A stretch of DNA of 64,000 nt from Streptomyces sp. V1I1 (GTDB lineage: Bacteria; Actinomycetota; Actinomycetes; Streptomycetales; Streptomycetaceae), in the NCBI RefSeq assembly GCF_030817355.1, contig NZ_JAUSZH010000001.1, forward strand, positions 4,217,001 to 4,281,000. The letters are read 5' to 3'. Positions 9,814 through 18,600 of the stretch are shown here, piece by piece. The position numbers and the translations under genes are program-made. Position 1 is the first letter of the stretch, and every line of letters begins with the position of its first letter. Under the pieces are notes generated by a model. It was not told the origin of the DNA. It did not search any database and saw only the letters and a program-made list of their open reading frames with translations.

Positions 9814-10726
9814 AGTCAATGAGACGGCGGACCAGGACGAGGCTGCGGACGTAAGGGAGTTCTGGACGCGGCTCGGACTGCCGGGGCTCGTCGACGTACA
9901 CACCCACTTCATGCCGGAGCAGGTCCTCAAGAAGGTGTGGGCCTACTTCGACGCCGCCGGGCCGCTGACCGGCATGGAGTGGCCGATCACCTACCGGCAC
10001 GAGGAGGAGCGACGGGTCGCGCTGCTGCGTGACTTCGGGGTCCGTGCCTTCACCTCGATGCTCTATCCGCACAGGGCGGGCATGGCCGAGTGGCTCAATG
10101 GCTGGGCCGCGGACTTCGCGCCGCGCACACCCGAGTGCCTGCAGACCGCGACCCTCTTCCCCGAGGAAGGAGTCACGCGGTACGTGCGCGAGGCCGTCGA
10201 GCGCGGGGCCCGGATCTTCAAGGCGCACCTCCAGGTGGGGGCGTACGACCCCAATGACGCGCTGCTCGATCCCGCGTGGGGGCTGCTCGCCGATGCCGGG
10301 GTCCCGGTGGTGGTGCACTGCGGGTCCGGGCCGGTGCCCGGCAAGCACACCGGGCCCGAGCCGGTGGGGCGATTGCTCGCGCGGCATCCGCGGCTGCGGC
10401 TGGTAGTGGCGCACATGGGGATGCCGGAGTACGCCGACTTCCTCGATCTCGCGGAGCGGTACGGGGAGGTCCGCCTCGACACGACGATGGCCTTCACGGA
10501 CTTCAGCGAGCGCTTCGCGCCCTTCCCCGAGCGGGAGAAGGGGCGGCTGCTGGAGCTGACGGACCGGATTCTCCTCGGGACCGACTTCCCCAACATTCCG
10601 TATCCGTACGCCCATCAGCTACAGGTGCTCGAACGGCTCGGGCTCGGGGACGGCTGGCTGCGGGCGGTCTGCCACGACAACGGCGCGCGGCTCTTCGACC
10701 TGCCCGACGCTCCCGCCGCCTCCTAG
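9794..10726 (+). CDS. Metal-dependent amidohydrolase (amidohydro-rel, ACMSD-like)
   Basis: A 310-residue TIM-barrel amidohydrolase. Metal-site motifs in order: DVHTHFMPE (HxH), IFKAHLQV (bridging Lys region), VVHCGSGPV (His), LVVAHMGMPEY (His) and LLGTDFPNIPYPY (Asp). This matches the amidohydrolase/decarboxylase group that includes aminocarboxymuconate-semialdehyde decarboxylase. The start at 9794 lies inside the 3' end of the ABM gene. The substrate is not inferred. Confidence 0.85.
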   Translation: MDLSVSEVNETADQDEAADVREFWTRLGLPGLVDVHTHFMPEQVLKKVWAYFDAAGPLTGMEWPITYRHEEERRVALLRDFGVRAFTSMLYPHRAGMAEWLNGWAADFAPRTPECLQTATLFPEEGVTRYVREAVERGARIFKAHLQVGAYDPNDALLDPAWGLLADAGVPVVVHCGSGPVPGKHTGPEPVGRLLARHPRLRLVVAHMGMPEYADFLDLAERYGEVRLDTTMAFTDFSERFAPFPEREKGRLLELTDRILLGTDFPNIPYPYAHQLQVLERLGLGDGWLRAVCHDNGARLFDLPDAPAAS

Positions 10727-10731
10727 CGCTT

Positions 10732-10772
10732 TCTCAGGGAATTCACAGGGACGGGCAAGGACCCTCTCAGGG
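10732..10772 (+). promoter_or_regulatory. Phased direct repeats, likely response-regulator operator
   Basis: Three copies of TCNCAGGG begin at 10732, 10743 and 10765, that is 11 and then 22 bases apart, one and two helical turns. They end about 20 bases before the response regulator's ATG. OmpR/PhoB-type regulators bind such phased direct repeats, so autoregulation of the downstream operon is likely. This is inference from spacing. Confidence 0.5.
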
Positions 10773-10792
10773 CGAGGTCGCAGGGTACGAGC

Positions 10793-11530
10793 ATGACCGC
10801 GACCTCGCCCCAGGGGCGTACCGAAATGCTCAGGCCGGACGGCAGCCCCGTCCGGGTGCTCGTCGTGGACGACGAGGCGGCGCTGAGCGAGCTGCTGTCC
10901 ATGGCCCTGCGCTACGAGGGCTGGGAGGTGCGCAGCGCCGGGAACGGCGCGGGCGCGGTGCGTTCGGCGCGCGACTTCCGGCCGGACGCAGTGGTGCTCG
11001 ATGTGATGCTGCCCGACATGGACGGTCTCGCGGTGCTGGGGCGGCTGCGGCGCGAACTGCCCGAGGTGCCGGTGCTCTTCCTGACCGCCAGGGACGCGGT
11101 CGAGGACCGGATCGCGGGGCTGACGGCGGGCGGCGACGACTATGTCACCAAGCCGTTCTCGCTGGAGGAGGTCGTGGCCAGGCTGCGCGGGCTGATCAGG
11201 CGGTCGGGGACGGCGGCCGTACGAAGCGAATCCCTGCTGGCGGTCGGGGACTTGACGCTCGACGAGGACAGCCACGAGGTGAGCCGGGGCGGGCAGTCGA
11301 TCCATCTGACGGCGACGGAGTTCGAGCTGCTGCGCTTCTTGATGCGCAATCCGCGGCGGGTGCTCAGCAAGGCGCAGATCCTCGACCGGGTGTGGTCGTA
11401 CGACTTCGGCGGGCAGGCAAATGTCGTCGAGCTGTATGTCTCGTATCTGCGGAAGAAGATCGACGCGGGGCGTACGCCGATGATCCACACCCGGCGTGGG
11501 GCCGGCTATCTGATCAAGCCCGGTGAGTAG
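10793..11530 (+). CDS. OmpR/PhoB-family response regulator
   Basis: A 245-residue two-domain regulator. The receiver has the acidic pair VDDE, the phospho-acceptor Asp70 in VVLDVMLPDMDG and the conserved Lys in YVTKPFS. The winged-helix DNA-binding domain has FELLRFLMRNPRRVLSKAQILDRVW and ends HTRRGAGYLIKP. The kinase gene starts inside its last codons (8-base overlap), so the two are a translationally coupled pair. Phased repeats lie just upstream. Because transcription continues into two glycosyltransferases, an envelope or glycan response is plausible. Confidence 0.95.
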   Translation: MTATSPQGRTEMLRPDGSPVRVLVVDDEAALSELLSMALRYEGWEVRSAGNGAGAVRSARDFRPDAVVLDVMLPDMDGLAVLGRLRRELPEVPVLFLTARDAVEDRIAGLTAGGDDYVTKPFSLEEVVARLRGLIRRSGTAAVRSESLLAVGDLTLDEDSHEVSRGGQSIHLTATEFELLRFLMRNPRRVLSKAQILDRVWSYDFGGQANVVELYVSYLRKKIDAGRTPMIHTRRGAGYLIKPGE

Positions 11531-13040
11531 GACCCGGAGCCGCCGGCGGTCGCTGCGGACCCGGCTCGTGGTCTCGGCGGTGATGCTGATCGCGGTGGTG
11601 GCGGCGGTGATCGGCACGGTCACGGCGATCGCGTACCGCACCTATCTGTACGGCCAGTTGGACATCCAGCTGCGCAACGTCGCGGCCCGGGCCGCGGGCC
11701 CGCCGGACACGGACGGCGGGCGGCCGCCCATCGATACGCTGTCCAAGGATCCGCTGGGCTTCGTCACCGGCGGCGGTATGCCGGTGGGCACCGTCGGCGC
11801 CCTGGTTGCCGACGACGGCAGCATCGACCGGGGCGTGGCCAGCACCGAGCAGGCGTCGGACGGACTCGCGCCGCAGGTGAGCCCGCTCACCGTGGCGCAG
11901 ACCGAGGCCTTGACGGAGGTACCGCGCGACGGCAGTCCGCACACCGTGGAGCTGGCGGGCCGGGGCGACTACCGGGTCAGGTACACCACCGGGATGCGCG
12001 GTTCCTTCCTCGTCGGGCTCCCTACGCGAGAGTTGCAGGACGCGCTCGGCACCCTCGTCGTGGTCGAGGTCTGTGTCACCGGCGCCGGACTGATCGCCGC
12101 CGGGATCGCCGGCGCCGCCCTTGTCGGCGTCGCGCTGCGGCCGCTGCGGCGGGTAGCCGCCACCGCCACCAGGGTCTCCGAACTGCCGCTGGACAGCGGC
12201 GAGGTGGCCCTGCTCGAGCGGGTCCCGGACGCCGAGGCCGATCCGCGGACCGAGGTCGGGCAGGTCGGCGCCGCGCTCAACCGGATGCTGGGGCACGTCG
12301 GTTCGGCGCTCGCGGTGCGGCAGGAGAGCGAGACGCGGGTACGGCAGTTCGTCGCGGACGCCAGCCATGAGCTGCGTACACCGCTGACGTCGATACGCGG
12401 CTACGCCGAACTCACCCGGCGCGGCCGGGAGCACGTCGGCGCGGACACCCGGCATGCGCTGGGGCGGATCGAGGCCGAGGCGACCCGGATGACGGGCCTG
12501 GTGGAGGATCTGCTGCTGCTCGCCCGTCTCGACGCCGGACGCCCGCTCTCGTACGAGAGCACTGATCTCTCACCGCTGGTCGTGGACGCGGTCAGCGATG
12601 CGCGGGCGGTCGGCCAGGACCACAAGTGGCTCCTCGAGCTGCCGGTCGAGCCCGCGGCGGTGCGGGGCGACGGCGCCCGGCTCCATCAGGTGCTGGTCAA
12701 TCTGCTGGCGAACGCCCGGACCCACACACCGCCCGGCACGACCGTCACCGCGCGGGTGCGCGTCGGCGGGCCGAAGGTCGTGCTGGAGATCGAGGACGAC
12801 GGGCCCGGCATCCCGCCCGAGCTGCAACCGCACATCTTCGAACGGTTCGCGCGCGGCGACGCGTCCAGGTCCCGGCACGCTGGAAGCACCGGTCTCGGCC
12901 TGGCGATCGTGCAGGCCGTCGTCACCGCGCACGGCGGCACCGTGACGGTGTGGTCCCGGCTCGGGCACACCGTCTTCGCGGTGGAACTGCCCGCCGCGTA
13001 CGACTCACAGACGGGGCACAGGCACATCACACAGCCGTGA
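11523..13040 (+). CDS. Membrane sensor histidine kinase with HAMP domain
   Basis: A 505-residue sensor partner of the preceding regulator. TM1 is at about residues 14-38, an external domain spans about 39-175, and TM2 (about 178-200) leads into a HAMP region. The H-box DASHELRTPLTS places the phosphorylated His at residue 282. The ATPase has N-box VNLLANARTHTP, DDGPGIP and TGLGLAIVQAV. The GTG start overlaps the regulator's stop. The ligand of the extracytoplasmic domain is unknown. Confidence 0.95.
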   Translation: MSRTRSRRRSLRTRLVVSAVMLIAVVAAVIGTVTAIAYRTYLYGQLDIQLRNVAARAAGPPDTDGGRPPIDTLSKDPLGFVTGGGMPVGTVGALVADDGSIDRGVASTEQASDGLAPQVSPLTVAQTEALTEVPRDGSPHTVELAGRGDYRVRYTTGMRGSFLVGLPTRELQDALGTLVVVEVCVTGAGLIAAGIAGAALVGVALRPLRRVAATATRVSELPLDSGEVALLERVPDAEADPRTEVGQVGAALNRMLGHVGSALAVRQESETRVRQFVADASHELRTPLTSIRGYAELTRRGREHVGADTRHALGRIEAEATRMTGLVEDLLLLARLDAGRPLSYESTDLSPLVVDAVSDARAVGQDHKWLLELPVEPAAVRGDGARLHQVLVNLLANARTHTPPGTTVTARVRVGGPKVVLEIEDDGPGIPPELQPHIFERFARGDASRSRHAGSTGLGLAIVQAVVTAHGGTVTVWSRLGHTVFAVELPAAYDSQTGHRHITQP

Positions 13041-13065
13041 CAGCGCGCCCGCCGAGTGTCGTTCC

Positions 13066-14427
13066 ATGCGAACCGACACCCCAAGGGGGACTCTGCCGGC
13101 CCGGGAGCATCTGCTCGCCGACACGGCCGACCTGCCCGTACTCGACGTGGTGATCCCGGTCTACAACGAGGAGGATGACCTCGAGCGGTGTGTGCGCAGG
13201 CTGCACGACCACCTCGCACGGACCTTCCCGTACGGCTTCCGGATCACCATCGCGGACAACGCGAGCACCGACAGCACGCCCGAGGTGGCCGCCCGGCTCG
13301 ACCGCTCGATCGCCGAGGTACGGGCGTACCGGCTGGAGCAGAAGGGCCGGGGGCGTGCGCTGCGCACCGTGTGGTCGCACTCCGACGCGCCCGTCCTCGC
13401 CTATATGGACGTGGATCTGTCCACCGACCTCAACGCCCTGCTGCCGCTGGTCGCGCCGCTGATTTCCGGGCACTCGGATCTCGCGATCGGGTCCCGGCTC
13501 GCGCGCTCGTCGCGCGTGGTCCGGGGCCCGAAGCGGGAGTTCATCTCGCGCGCCTACAACCTTATTCTCAAGTCGTCGCTGGCGGCGCGGTTCTCCGACG
13601 CGCAGTGCGGATTCAAGGCGATACGGCGGGAGGTGGCCGAGCGGCTGCTCCCGATGGTCGAGGACACCGGATGGTTCTTCGACACCGAGCTGCTGGTGCT
13701 GGCCGAGCGAGCCGGGCTGCGTATCCACGAGGTGCCGGTGGACTGGGTCGACGACCCCGACTCGACGGTGCACATCGTGAGCACGGCGACCGAAGACCTC
13801 AAGGGTGTGTGGCGGGTGGGGCGGGCGCTGGCGGTCGGCGCGCTGCCGCTGGACCGGCTGGCGCGGCCCTTCGGGGACGATCCGCGGGACAGGCAGCTGA
13901 CCGGAGTGCCGGGCGGACTTGCCCGGCAGCTTGTCGGCTTCTGTGTGGTCGGCGCGCTCTCGACCCTGCTGTATCTGCTCTTGTACTCGGTCTTCCGGGC
14001 GGGAGCCGGGCCTCAAGTCGCCAACGCGGGCGCGCTGTTGCTGTCCGCCGTCGCGAACACGGCCGCGAACCGGCGGCTCACCTTCGGGGTGCGCGGCCGG
14101 GACCGCGCCGTACGCCATCAGGCCCAGGGCCTGGTCGTGTTCGGCATCGGCCTCGCCCTGACCAGCGGCTCGCTGGCGGCCCTGGACGCGGCCGCCGGGA
14201 ATCCGTCCCACGGCACGGAGCTGGCGGTCCTGATCGCCGCGAACCTGGCGGCGACGGTGCTGCGGTTCCTGCTCTTCCGCGCGTGGGTCTTCCCCGACCG
14301 GCGCGGTGACGTGTCTGTGCCGGGCGGACCGGGCGCACCCGGCGCCCCTCGCGGGGACACGACCGCGCCGCTGTACGCCATGTCCCTCGACGACGAGACG
14401 ATCACGATGACGAGGAATCGACGATGA
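13066..14427 (+). CDS. Family 2 glycosyltransferase fused to a GtrA-like membrane domain
   Basis: A 453-residue protein. The first ~270 residues form a DPM1-like GT-A domain: VVIPVYNEEDDLERC, DNASTDSTPE, YMDVDLSTD (metal-binding DxD), then QCGFKAIRRE. The second part is a four-helix GtrA-type segment (from about residue 285: LVGFCVVGALSTLLYLLLY). Such enzymes make polyprenyl-phosphate sugars and may help move them across the membrane. The next gene, a GT39 enzyme, overlaps by four bases (ATGA) and would use that product as donor. Confidence 0.9.
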   Translation: MRTDTPRGTLPAREHLLADTADLPVLDVVIPVYNEEDDLERCVRRLHDHLARTFPYGFRITIADNASTDSTPEVAARLDRSIAEVRAYRLEQKGRGRALRTVWSHSDAPVLAYMDVDLSTDLNALLPLVAPLISGHSDLAIGSRLARSSRVVRGPKREFISRAYNLILKSSLAARFSDAQCGFKAIRREVAERLLPMVEDTGWFFDTELLVLAERAGLRIHEVPVDWVDDPDSTVHIVSTATEDLKGVWRVGRALAVGALPLDRLARPFGDDPRDRQLTGVPGGLARQLVGFCVVGALSTLLYLLLYSVFRAGAGPQVANAGALLLSAVANTAANRRLTFGVRGRDRAVRHQAQGLVVFGIGLALTSGSLAALDAAAGNPSHGTELAVLIAANLAATVLRFLLFRAWVFPDRRGDVSVPGGPGAPGAPRGDTTAPLYAMSLDDETITMTRNRR

Positions 14428-16643
14428 CCACGCAACACGACCGATACCAGGGTATGCAGCCAGGCGGTGCTGCCGCCGTGGACGCCGTGGCCGCCGCCGG
14501 GGACGCTGTCACCGTGGCTCCGCCCGTGTGGGCGGAGCCCTCCGCCCCCGCGGGGCACGGACTACGGCGTTCCGCGTCGGCGCCCGCGCGCTGGTGGCGC
14601 GGGCGGGCCGAGGACGCCCGCTGGGTGCGCCCCGCCTTCCTCGCGCTCCTTGTCGCCACCGCGCTCCTCTACCTCTACAACCTGAGCGCGTCCGGCTACG
14701 CCAACTCCTTCTACTCCGCGGCGGCCCAGGCCGGCAGCGAGAGCTGGAAGGCCTTCTTCTTCGGCTCGTCCGACGCCGCGAACTCCATCACCGTCGACAA
14801 GCCCCCGGCCGCGCTGTGGCCGATGGCCCTGTCCGTACGGCTCTTCGGGCTCGGCTCCTGGCAGATCCTGCTGCCCGAGGTGCTGATGGGTCTCGCCACG
14901 GTGGGCGTGCTGTACGGGGCCGTACGTCGGCGCTTCACGCCCACAGCCGGGCTGATCGCGGGCGCGGTGCTCGCCGTGACGCCCGTCGCCGCGCTGATGT
15001 TCCGCTTCAACAACCCGGACGCGCTGCTCGCACTGCTGATGACGGTGACGGTGTACTGCGTGCTGCGCGCCCTCGAAGGCGCGCGGACGAAGTGGCTTGT
15101 CTGGGCGGGCGTCGCCGTCGGCTTCGCGTTCCTGACGAAGACGCTCCAGGCGTTCCTGATCCTGCCGCCGCTGGCGCTGGTGTACGCGGTGTGCGCGCCG
15201 ACGACGCTGCGGCGGCGGCTCGGCCAACTCGCCCTCGCCGGGCTCGCGATGGTCGTCGCGGGCGGCTGGTGGGTGGCGATCGTCGAGCTGTGGCCCGCCT
15301 CCTCGCGCCCGTACATCGGCGGCTCGCAGAACAACAGCTTCCTGGAGCTGACCTTCGGCTACAACGGCCTCGGCCGGATCAACGGCAATGAGACCGGCAG
15401 CGTCGGAGGCGGCGGTGGCGGGGCCCGTGGCGGCGGTGGCGGCGGCGGTGGCGGCTGGGGCGAGACCGGCATCGACCGGATGTTCAGCGGGAACATCGGC
15501 GGCCAGATCTCCTGGCTGCTGCCCGCCGCGCTGCTGCTGCTCATCGCCGGACTCGTCGTCACCTGGCGTGCTGGGGGCACCTCCCAGGCCGGCAGGCTCT
15601 GGGGGAGAACTGACACTGCGCGGGCGGCGTTCCTGGTCTGGGGCAGCTCGCTGCTGATGACCGCGGGGATCTTCAGCTTCATGGCCGGGATCTTCCACGA
15701 GTACTACACGGTGGCGCTGGCGCCGTACATCGCCGCGCTCGTCGGCATGGGCGCCACGGTGCTGTGGGAGGAGCGGCGTTCGTTCCTCGCGTCGGCGGCG
15801 CTCGGCGGCACGGTCGCGGTGACGGCGTACTGGTCGTACACCCTCCTTGGCCGGAGCACGGACTATCTGCCGTGGCTGCGGTGGGCGGTGCTGATCGGCG
15901 GTCTGGCGGCCGCGGCGGGGCTGCTGCTCGCGGGGCGACTCGGCCGTCGGCTGGCGCTCGGCCCCGCGGTGCTGGGGCTTGCGGCGTCGCTGGCGGGGCC
16001 GGTCGCGTACTCCCTCACGACGGTGAGCGAGGGGCACGCGGGCTCGATCGTGACGGCGGGACCGGCGGTGGCGGGAGGCCGCGGTGGTCCGGGCGGTGGT
16101 GGTGGTCCGGGCGGCGGTGACGGCGGGGCCGGCGGGCGGATGCAGCCGCCCGGCCAGGCGCAGGGCCAGGGCCGGAACCAGCAGGGTGGTCCCGGCGGCG
16201 GCATGGGCCAGCCCCCGACCGGCGGGCAGCAGGGCCAGGGTCGGGTCCAGGGCCAGATGCCCGGCGCGTTCCCGGGCGGCGGCCAGGCCGGCGAGCGCGG
16301 CATGGGCGGCGGCATGGGTGGTCTCCCCAACGGCGCGAACGTCAACTCCAAGGTCGAGGCCAAGCTGAAGCAGAACGCCGACGACTACACCTGGGCCGCC
16401 GCGGCCATCGGCTCCCAGAACGCGGCCAGTTACCAGCTCGCCACCGAGAAGCCGGTGATGGCGATCGGCGGCTTCAACGGCAGTGACCCGTCCCCGACCC
16501 TCGCGCAGTTCAAGCAGTACGTCGCGGACGGGAAGATCCACTACTTCATCGCGAGTGGTGGGCAGGGCGGCGGGCCCGGCGGCAACTCCAGCTCCGGGAT
16601 CACCTCCTGGATCGAGTCCACCTTCACCAAGGTCACCCGTTGA
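14424..16643 (+). CDS. GT39/ArnT-like membrane glycosyltransferase (3' end frameshifted)
   Basis: A 739-residue polytopic enzyme of the PMT/ArnT group that transfers sugar from a polyprenyl-phosphate donor outside the membrane. The acidic loop ITVDKPPAALWPMALSVRLFG after TM1 is the usual catalytic-loop signature. Two Gly-rich segments (about 330-350 and 550-620) interrupt the fold. A 37-bp palindromic repeat (15571-15607) is inserted in frame and encodes the odd AGGTSQAGRLWGR stretch. At 16636-16638 a CCC run appears one base too long: dropping one C restores a VTVDGATLYDLTDEE tail ending at 16680, so the natural C-terminus is probably 12 residues longer. Confidence 0.88.
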   Translation: MTTQHDRYQGMQPGGAAAVDAVAAAGDAVTVAPPVWAEPSAPAGHGLRRSASAPARWWRGRAEDARWVRPAFLALLVATALLYLYNLSASGYANSFYSAAAQAGSESWKAFFFGSSDAANSITVDKPPAALWPMALSVRLFGLGSWQILLPEVLMGLATVGVLYGAVRRRFTPTAGLIAGAVLAVTPVAALMFRFNNPDALLALLMTVTVYCVLRALEGARTKWLVWAGVAVGFAFLTKTLQAFLILPPLALVYAVCAPTTLRRRLGQLALAGLAMVVAGGWWVAIVELWPASSRPYIGGSQNNSFLELTFGYNGLGRINGNETGSVGGGGGGARGGGGGGGGGWGETGIDRMFSGNIGGQISWLLPAALLLLIAGLVVTWRAGGTSQAGRLWGRTDTARAAFLVWGSSLLMTAGIFSFMAGIFHEYYTVALAPYIAALVGMGATVLWEERRSFLASAALGGTVAVTAYWSYTLLGRSTDYLPWLRWAVLIGGLAAAAGLLLAGRLGRRLALGPAVLGLAASLAGPVAYSLTTVSEGHAGSIVTAGPAVAGGRGGPGGGGGPGGGDGGAGGRMQPPGQAQGQGRNQQGGPGGGMGQPPTGGQQGQGRVQGQMPGAFPGGGQAGERGMGGGMGGLPNGANVNSKVEAKLKQNADDYTWAAAAIGSQNAASYQLATEKPVMAIGGFNGSDPSPTLAQFKQYVADGKIHYFIASGGQGGGPGGNSSSGITSWIESTFTKVTR
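15571..15607 (+). repeat. Dispersed palindromic repeat, copy 1 (inside the GT39 gene)
   Basis: The 37-nt sequence starts CTGGGGGCACCTCCCAG and ends CTGGGGGAG. Related copies occur at 20312-20347 (same strand) and at 28216-28252 (opposite strand). This copy keeps the host reading frame open. Confidence 0.7.
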
Positions 16644-16702
16644 CGGCGCGACGCTCTACGACCTGACCGACGAGGAATAGCCCTATACGGCGTACGAGGA
16701 TT

Positions 16703-16746
16703 CCTTGTGCGGTGTACGAGACCTGAGTCGCGTACACCGTACAAGG
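16703..16746 (+). promoter_or_regulatory. Large inverted-repeat operator before the MFS pseudogene
   Basis: Arms of 16 bases (16703-16718 and 16731-16746) match in 15 of 16 positions around a 12-nt spacer; the core is CGGTGTACG ... CGTACACCG. It sits just before the transporter start at 16754. The TetR-type regulator encoded downstream is the obvious candidate to bind it. Confidence 0.6.
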
Positions 16747-16753
16747 GGCGTCC

Positions 16754-17774
16754 ATGACGGCGACGACCGCCGAGACCGACCCGGTCGACACGCGCCCCTC
16801 GGGCACCTCGGGCCATCCGCAGCGCTGGCTCGTCCTCGGCGTCATCTGTCTCGCCCAGCTCACCGTGCTGCTCGACAACACCGTCCTGAGTGTCGCGATC
16901 CCCTCCCTCGCCAGGGAGCTCGACGCCTCCACCGCCGACATCCAGTGGATGATCAACGCGTATTCGGTGGTCCAGTCGGGACTGCTGCTCACCGCGGGCA
17001 ACGCCTCCGACCGCTACGGCCGCAGGAAGACGCTGATCTCCGGCCTCGCGCTGTTCGGCGTCGGCTCGCTCGCCGCCGGGCTTGCCCAGTCCACCACCCA
17101 GCTGATCGCCGCCCGAGCGGGCATGGGCTTCGGCGGCGCGTTGCTGATGACCACGACCCTCGCGGTCGTCGTGCAGATCTTCGACGCCGCCGAACGGGTC
17201 AAGGCCATCGGACTCTGATCCACCGTCAACTCCCTCGGCTTCGCGGCCGTCCGCTGATCGGCGGGGTCATGCTCGACCACTTCTGGTGGGGCGCGATCTT
17301 CCTGATCAACATTCCGGTGGCGGCGATCGGCCTGTTCGCGGTCGTCGCGCTCGTACCGCAGTCCAAACCCGCAGGGCGACCGCCCGGACCTCCACGCAGG
17401 TCCTGGCCTCGGCCGCGGCGGGGATGCGTACTCCGGCATGCTGCTCGGTCTTGCGGTGAGTGGGGGCGGGGGTGGGCGCGGGCATCAACGGCACGCTCGC
17501 CGAGTTCGGCAACGGGCTGGGCGGGCCGTCCTCGGTGCCGTGCTCAGCTCCCGCTTCGCCGCGCTCGTACCGACGGGTGGGCGCGGCCTCGCTGCCCGCG
17601 GCGCTGGCGGCCGCGGGCGATGCCGATGGGCGGGAGCGGATCTCGGACGCCTTTGCCTCCGGCCTCCGGACGAGTCAGCTGGTCGGCGCGGTGGCGGTGC
17701 TGGCCGGTGGCCTGCTGGCCGCGATGCTGCTGCGGCGGTCGGACCGGGCAGAATCACCCAGGGCAGCGGAATAG
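16754..17774 (+). pseudogene. Broken MFS drug transporter
   Basis: The first 154 residues are a good DHA2/EmrB-like N-terminus (LDNTVLSVAIPSLARELDAS ... NASDRYGRRKTLISGLALF), then TGA at 17216 replaces an expected Trp codon. After that the reading frame shifts at about 17253 (GCCGTCCG where GCCGGTCCG is expected), continues as LIGGVMLDHFWWGAIFLINIPVAAIG, and is lost again. Recognisable C-terminal helices (ISDAFASGLRTSQLVGAVAVLAGGLLAAMLL) appear near 17640-17760. Total length is about 1.0 kb against about 1.5 kb for intact relatives, so an internal block is deleted as well. No single edit repairs it. Confidence 0.88.
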
Positions 17775-17808
17775 CATCGGGGCGGGGGCCAACCGAGGAG
17801 GGTGCGCG

Positions 17809-18600
17809 ATGGTGAGTGCGGCCGACCGCGCGAAGGGTCCCGCGCGGACGAGTGTGTGGCTGGACGGCAAGGACCGGGATCGTGACCGGGATCGGGATCG
17901 GGACCGGGGCCGTAAGTCGGGCCAGCCGGCCGGCTTGGACCGCGACAAGATCATCGAAGCGACGGTCCGGCTGCTGGACTCCGAGGGCGCGGCCAAGTTC
18001 TCGATGCGCCGCCTGGCCGCGGAGCTGAACGTCACCGCGATGTCCGTCTACTGGTACGTCGACACCAAGGACGACCTGCTGGAGCTCGCCCTCGACGCGG
18101 TGTATGGAACCTTCCCCCTGCCGGACGTGAGCATCGAGACGGACTGGCGCGACCAGCTGCGTGAACTGGCCACGGGCTACCGGGCGTTGCTGGTGCGGCA
18201 CCCGTGGGTGTCGGCGCTGATCGGTACGTTCCTGAACATCGGGCCGCACTCGATGGCGTTCTCGCTGGCGGTGCAGCAGGTGATGCGGAACACCGGGCTG
18301 CCGCCGCACGGGCAGATGGGCGGGCTGTCGGCGGTCTTCCAGTTCGTGTACGGGTTCGGAACGATCGAGGGGCACTTCATCCAGCGGTGCGCGGCGGCGG
18401 GGATGAGCCAGGACAAGTACTTCCGCCAGGCGATGGGGACGATCAGCGAGCAGCCGGAGTTCAGGGAGAGCTTCGCGAACGCGTCGGAACTGATGGAGGC
18501 GCGGGGCGGGGACACGGTGGAGGAAATGCGGGAGCGGGACTTCGACTTTGCGCTGGAGCTGCTGGTGGCCGGCATCGAAGCGATGGTTGCTCGCGCGTAG
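17809..18600 (+). CDS. TetR-type regulator with tetracycline-repressor-like C-terminal domain
   Basis: A 263-residue repressor. Residues 1-45 are a charged tail with an Arg-Asp dipeptide run (RDRDRDRDRDRGR). The HTH follows: IIEATVRLLDSEGAAKFSMRRLAAELNVTAMSVYWYVDTKDDLLELALD. The rest is the all-helical ligand domain of the TetR_C class. GAGGAGGG precedes the ATG at 17809. It lies directly after the dead transporter it probably controlled; the matching inverted repeat at 16703-16746 is still intact, so the regulator may now have no local target. Confidence 0.9.
   Translation: MVSAADRAKGPARTSVWLDGKDRDRDRDRDRDRGRKSGQPAGLDRDKIIEATVRLLDSEGAAKFSMRRLAAELNVTAMSVYWYVDTKDDLLELALDAVYGTFPLPDVSIETDWRDQLRELATGYRALLVRHPWVSALIGTFLNIGPHSMAFSLAVQQVMRNTGLPPHGQMGGLSAVFQFVYGFGTIEGHFIQRCAAAGMSQDKYFRQAMGTISEQPEFRESFANASELMEARGGDTVEEMRERDFDFALELLVAGIEAMVARA

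Noticed and set aside
14562..16541. Open frame of about 660 codons antisense to the GT39 gene
   Set aside because: Composition only (Ala/Arg/Gly); the plus-strand gene is clear.
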